NCBI GenBank assembly: GCA_965240325.2
Contig: OZ251224.1
Coordinates: 3,596,001-3,660,000 of the forward strand
Origin: Rebecca billardiae RCC1528
Taxonomy: Eukaryota; Haptophyta
DNA: 64,000 bases
Direction of reading: 5' to 3'
In this document: one piece after another, positions 61,761 through 64,000 of the stretch
How the letters are laid out: every line of letters starts with the position of its first letter
Numbering within the stretch: the first letter of the stretch is position 1
Notes under the pieces: generated by a model
The model's database searches: none
What the model was told of the DNA's origin: nothing
The model's input: the letters and a program-made list of their open reading frames with translations, nothing else
Translations under genes and position numbers: made by a program

Positions 61761-63068
61761 ATGGCGGACGAACGGCGACGTGCGTTCGTCCTCAGAGACG
61801 AGGCGCCCGCAGTCGTCTACCTCAATGCCGCGAGTCGCACGCCCCTCCTTCGCAGCGCACACGAGGCCGGCGTCCGGGCGGTCGGGGCGAAGCTCCTACC
61901 CTGGCACATCGACGGCTACAAACACGAGCACGAGGACACGCGACAGCTGTTCGGTCGGCTCGTCGGCGCCGAGCGCGGCAATGTGGCGCTCACGCCGTCG
62001 TGCTCCTACGGCATCACGCTCGCGGCGCGCTGCCTCCATCGCGCGGGGCGCGTGCCCTCGGGATCCGACATCCTCGTGCTCGAGGACCAGATGTCGTCCA
62101 ACGTGTACCCGTGGCAGCGACTCGCCCGCGACGCGGGAGCGACGCTGCGCGTCGTGCGCCGGCCCGCCGACGGCGACTGGACGCGCGCGGTGTGCGCGCA
62201 GGTGGGCCCGCGGCTCAGCGTTGCCGCGCTGCCCAACGTGCACTGGTGTGACGGCTCTTTCCTCGACCTGCCCACGGTCGGAGCCGCGTGCCGCGCCGCG
62301 CGCGGCGCCCTGGTCGTCGACGCGACGCAGTCCCTCGGTGCACTCGCATTCGACCAGGCCGTAACGCGCGCAGACTTTGTGATGGCGAGCGCACACAAGT
62401 GGCTGCTCGGTCCGTACGGCGTGTGCCCCGTCTACGTCGCGCCCGAGTGGCAGCGCGCCGGCCTACCCCTCGAGGAGCACGAGCACTCACGGCTCGCGCC
62501 GGGCGCCGGGCGCGACCTGCCGTTCCGCGTGCCCATGCGCGCCGGCCAGCTGCCATACGCGGAGGCGTTCGTGGCAGGCGCGGGCCGGATGGACAGCGGC
62601 GGGCGCCCCAACCCGATCCTGCTGCCGATGCTCAACGCCGGCCTGCGGCAGGTGCTCGAGTGGACTCCGGCGGCCATCCACGCGCACTCGGCGTCGCTGA
62701 GCGCGCGGCTCGCCGCGTGGGCGCGGCAGACCACAGGCTGGGAGGTGCCACGCCCAGCGCAGCACTTTGTCGGCGTGCGACCCCGCCGCTCCAGCCACGC
62801 CAGCGGCGAGCACGATCCGCGCGCCTGGGACTGGGCCGAACGGGTCGAGCGCGCGTGCCGAGCGCGCGGCGTGCACGTCGCCGCACGATTCGGCTGGGTG
62901 CGCGTCGCGCCCCACGTGTACAACGATGAGTCCGATATTGACGCACTCATCGCGGTGCTCGCCGCTGAGGCCGAGCTTGAGGCCGACGCGGAAGCCTACG
63001 CCTACGAGGTCGAGGGCCGTGCTTGCGAAAAGGGCTGCGCGGCCGATCGTCGTCGAGCGAAGCTGTGA
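61761..63068 (+). CDS. PLP-dependent class-V aminotransferase family protein
   Basis: 435 residues, ATG at 61761, single exon. It has the class-V (cysteine desulfurase / kynureninase-like) pattern: VYLNAASRTPLLRSA near the N-terminus, NVALTPSCSYGITLAAR, VVDATQSLGALAFD with the cofactor-ring Asp, and SAHKWLLGPYG with the Schiff-base Lys. The remainder (RMDSGGRPNPILLPMLNAGL and the small C-terminal domain) also fits. No catalytic cysteine loop of a desulfurase is evident, so the reaction is undetermined: transamination, lyase or isomerase activity are all possible. Starts of this gene and the divergent LRR gene are 201 bp apart. No targeting peptide is clear. Confidence 0.87.
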   Translation: MADERRRAFVLRDEAPAVVYLNAASRTPLLRSAHEAGVRAVGAKLLPWHIDGYKHEHEDTRQLFGRLVGAERGNVALTPSCSYGITLAARCLHRAGRVPSGSDILVLEDQMSSNVYPWQRLARDAGATLRVVRRPADGDWTRAVCAQVGPRLSVAALPNVHWCDGSFLDLPTVGAACRAARGALVVDATQSLGALAFDQAVTRADFVMASAHKWLLGPYGVCPVYVAPEWQRAGLPLEEHEHSRLAPGAGRDLPFRVPMRAGQLPYAEAFVAGAGRMDSGGRPNPILLPMLNAGLRQVLEWTPAAIHAHSASLSARLAAWARQTTGWEVPRPAQHFVGVRPRRSSHASGEHDPRAWDWAERVERACRARGVHVAARFGWVRVAPHVYNDESDIDALIAVLAAEAELEADAEAYAYEVEGRACEKGCAADRRRAKL

Positions 63069-63078
63069 TTATCAGACG

Positions 63079-63756
63079 ATGACGACCGAAAACCGCGCGG
63101 GACACATCCGCGCGCTCTCTCCCTGCGCACCACCACCACGCCGCGCGAGGGCACGTCGCTGCAAGCGCGGCCGCAGCGCCTGCCGGAGGGCCCGGGCGGA
63201 GGGCCCACGCGGCCTGTTGCTGTCGTGGCGGACCGAGACGGATGGCCGGGGAGTCGGGGGTCCCGGCCCGGGCGGCCCTTGCGCGCCCGGGCCCGTGGAG
63301 TGGTACGCGACCACGCCCGCAGACGTGCGAGCTCAGCTCCCGCGCGTCCTCGCGGGCCTCTCGCGCTTTGACGCCGTGGGCCCGGTCGAGCGCTTCGACG
63401 AGCTCTTCTACTGGCTGTCAGAGCGGATGGGACCGCACACGCTCCGCTATGACAAGGACAACGTGCTCAACGCCACGCAGCGGCTCGAGTGGATCGAGCA
63501 GCAGATGAAGGTGGGCTCCAAGTCCAAGGAGCGCCAGTACGCCGAGCAGCTGGCGCAGGGGTACGCCGTCGGGCCGCTGGTGACCGAGCTCACCCAAGCC
63601 CAGCGCCGCGCCGTAGTTGCGTCCGTGCAGGTGGACGCGCAGCTCTATCGCTACGTCCAGGGCATGTGGGAGGCCAAGGTCAGGACCATGCCAGCGACCC
63701 TGCAGGCACGCATGGCCGCGTACGCAGGGCGCATGCGAGAGAGCCGCGCGTACTAG
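63079..63756 (+). CDS. Truncated sulfotransferase-like protein (C-terminal part)
   Basis: An open frame of 225 residues from the ATG at 63079, ten bases after the previous stop. The first about 75 residues are Arg/Pro/Gly-rich and look non-conserved. From about residue 75: VEWYATTPADVRAQLPRVLA, LSRFDAVGPVERFDELFYWL, which resembles the C-terminal helix region of membrane sulfotransferases (pattern FDxVGxxERFDE), then a helical tail. No PAPS-binding loop is present. Either an N-terminal exon exists that I cannot place, or this is a remnant after a deletion. As it stands it should not be an active sulfotransferase. Confidence 0.5.
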   Translation: MTTENRAGHIRALSPCAPPPRRARARRCKRGRSACRRARAEGPRGLLLSWRTETDGRGVGGPGPGGPCAPGPVEWYATTPADVRAQLPRVLAGLSRFDAVGPVERFDELFYWLSERMGPHTLRYDKDNVLNATQRLEWIEQQMKVGSKSKERQYAEQLAQGYAVGPLVTELTQAQRRAVVASVQVDAQLYRYVQGMWEAKVRTMPATLQARMAAYAGRMRESRAY

Positions 63757-64000
63757 CACCAGGATGTTGCGTCAGTCCGCGTGCGCGGCTGTACCCGTGC
63801 GAGGATGACGCGACAATGATTCGTCGTCTTCTTTTTGCTGTCTTTGGGCTGTTACGAATCGTCATCAATGACATTCCGAAACCGCTCGACGACGACGGAG
63901 GAGTGCTCAAAGGTTTTTCGACGCGACTTCATCCATTGTCATCATGACAATGACGATGACGATGAAATCAATCGCGCCGAGGTCGCCGACCGGGCGAACC
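63757..64000. other. Terminal intergenic sequence
   Basis: No gene is seen. TGACAATGACGATGACGATG-type triplet repeats occur near 63941. Confidence 0.4.

Overview
This is a 64-kb piece of a GC-rich eukaryotic nuclear genome. The evidence is GT-AG introns, homologues of eukaryote-specific complexes (SMU1 of the spliceosome, RAE1 of mRNA export, NELF-C/D of transcription pausing, a DHX57-like helicase), F-box and rhomboid proteins, and no operons. High GC, alanine/arginine/glycine low-complexity tracts, intron-poor genes, very short divergent promoters, GC-repeat introns and several sulfotransferases fit a unicellular alga, perhaps a haptophyte. That placement is inference; nothing in the window fixes the species.

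Layout. 1-4513: VWA8-like AAA/VWA protein (5' end outside the window). 4796-11254: an ATP-grasp protein and a TPR protein (minus strand), then a cytochrome b5/b5-reductase fusion and an F-box/RCC1 protein (plus). 12463-13311: unknown protein. 13645-16628: an intergenic 2,984-bp element with two 912-bp inverted arms and a 5-bp flanking duplication. 16968-33046: a dense block of coiled-coil protein, SMU1, membrane thioredoxin, TKL-type kinase with a DFN motif, PP2C phosphatase, NELF-C/D, a choice-of-anchor I secreted protein, RAE1 and ClpP. 33.4-35.2 kb: two tandem-repeat arrays. 35787-40979: DHX57-like helicase with a 16-bp repeat array just upstream. 41214-42253: a second inverted-repeat element (422-bp arms). 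42332-44272: four-exon rhomboid protease. 44.7-50.4 kb: gene-poor, with one decayed reading frame and dispersed repeats. 50411-57261: EF-hand membrane protein, sulfotransferase, arginine/tryptophan-rich repeat protein, GAL3ST-like sulfotransferase. 57.3-59.6 kb: repeats and a long GA microsatellite. 59689-63756: leucine-rich-repeat protein, class-V aminotransferase and a truncated sulfotransferase-like protein.

The genes are mostly unrelated housekeeping functions. Themes that link some of them are RNA processing and export (SMU1, RAE1, DHX57-like, NELF), organelle proteostasis (VWA8, ClpP, rhomboid) and a loose group of three sulfotransferase-type genes at the right end. I assembled eleven introns by joining homologous reading frames; eight start GTGCGCGC and nine start GTGCG, which is a striking departure from the usual GTAAGT donor. 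The strongest unexplained structures are the two large inverted-repeat elements.
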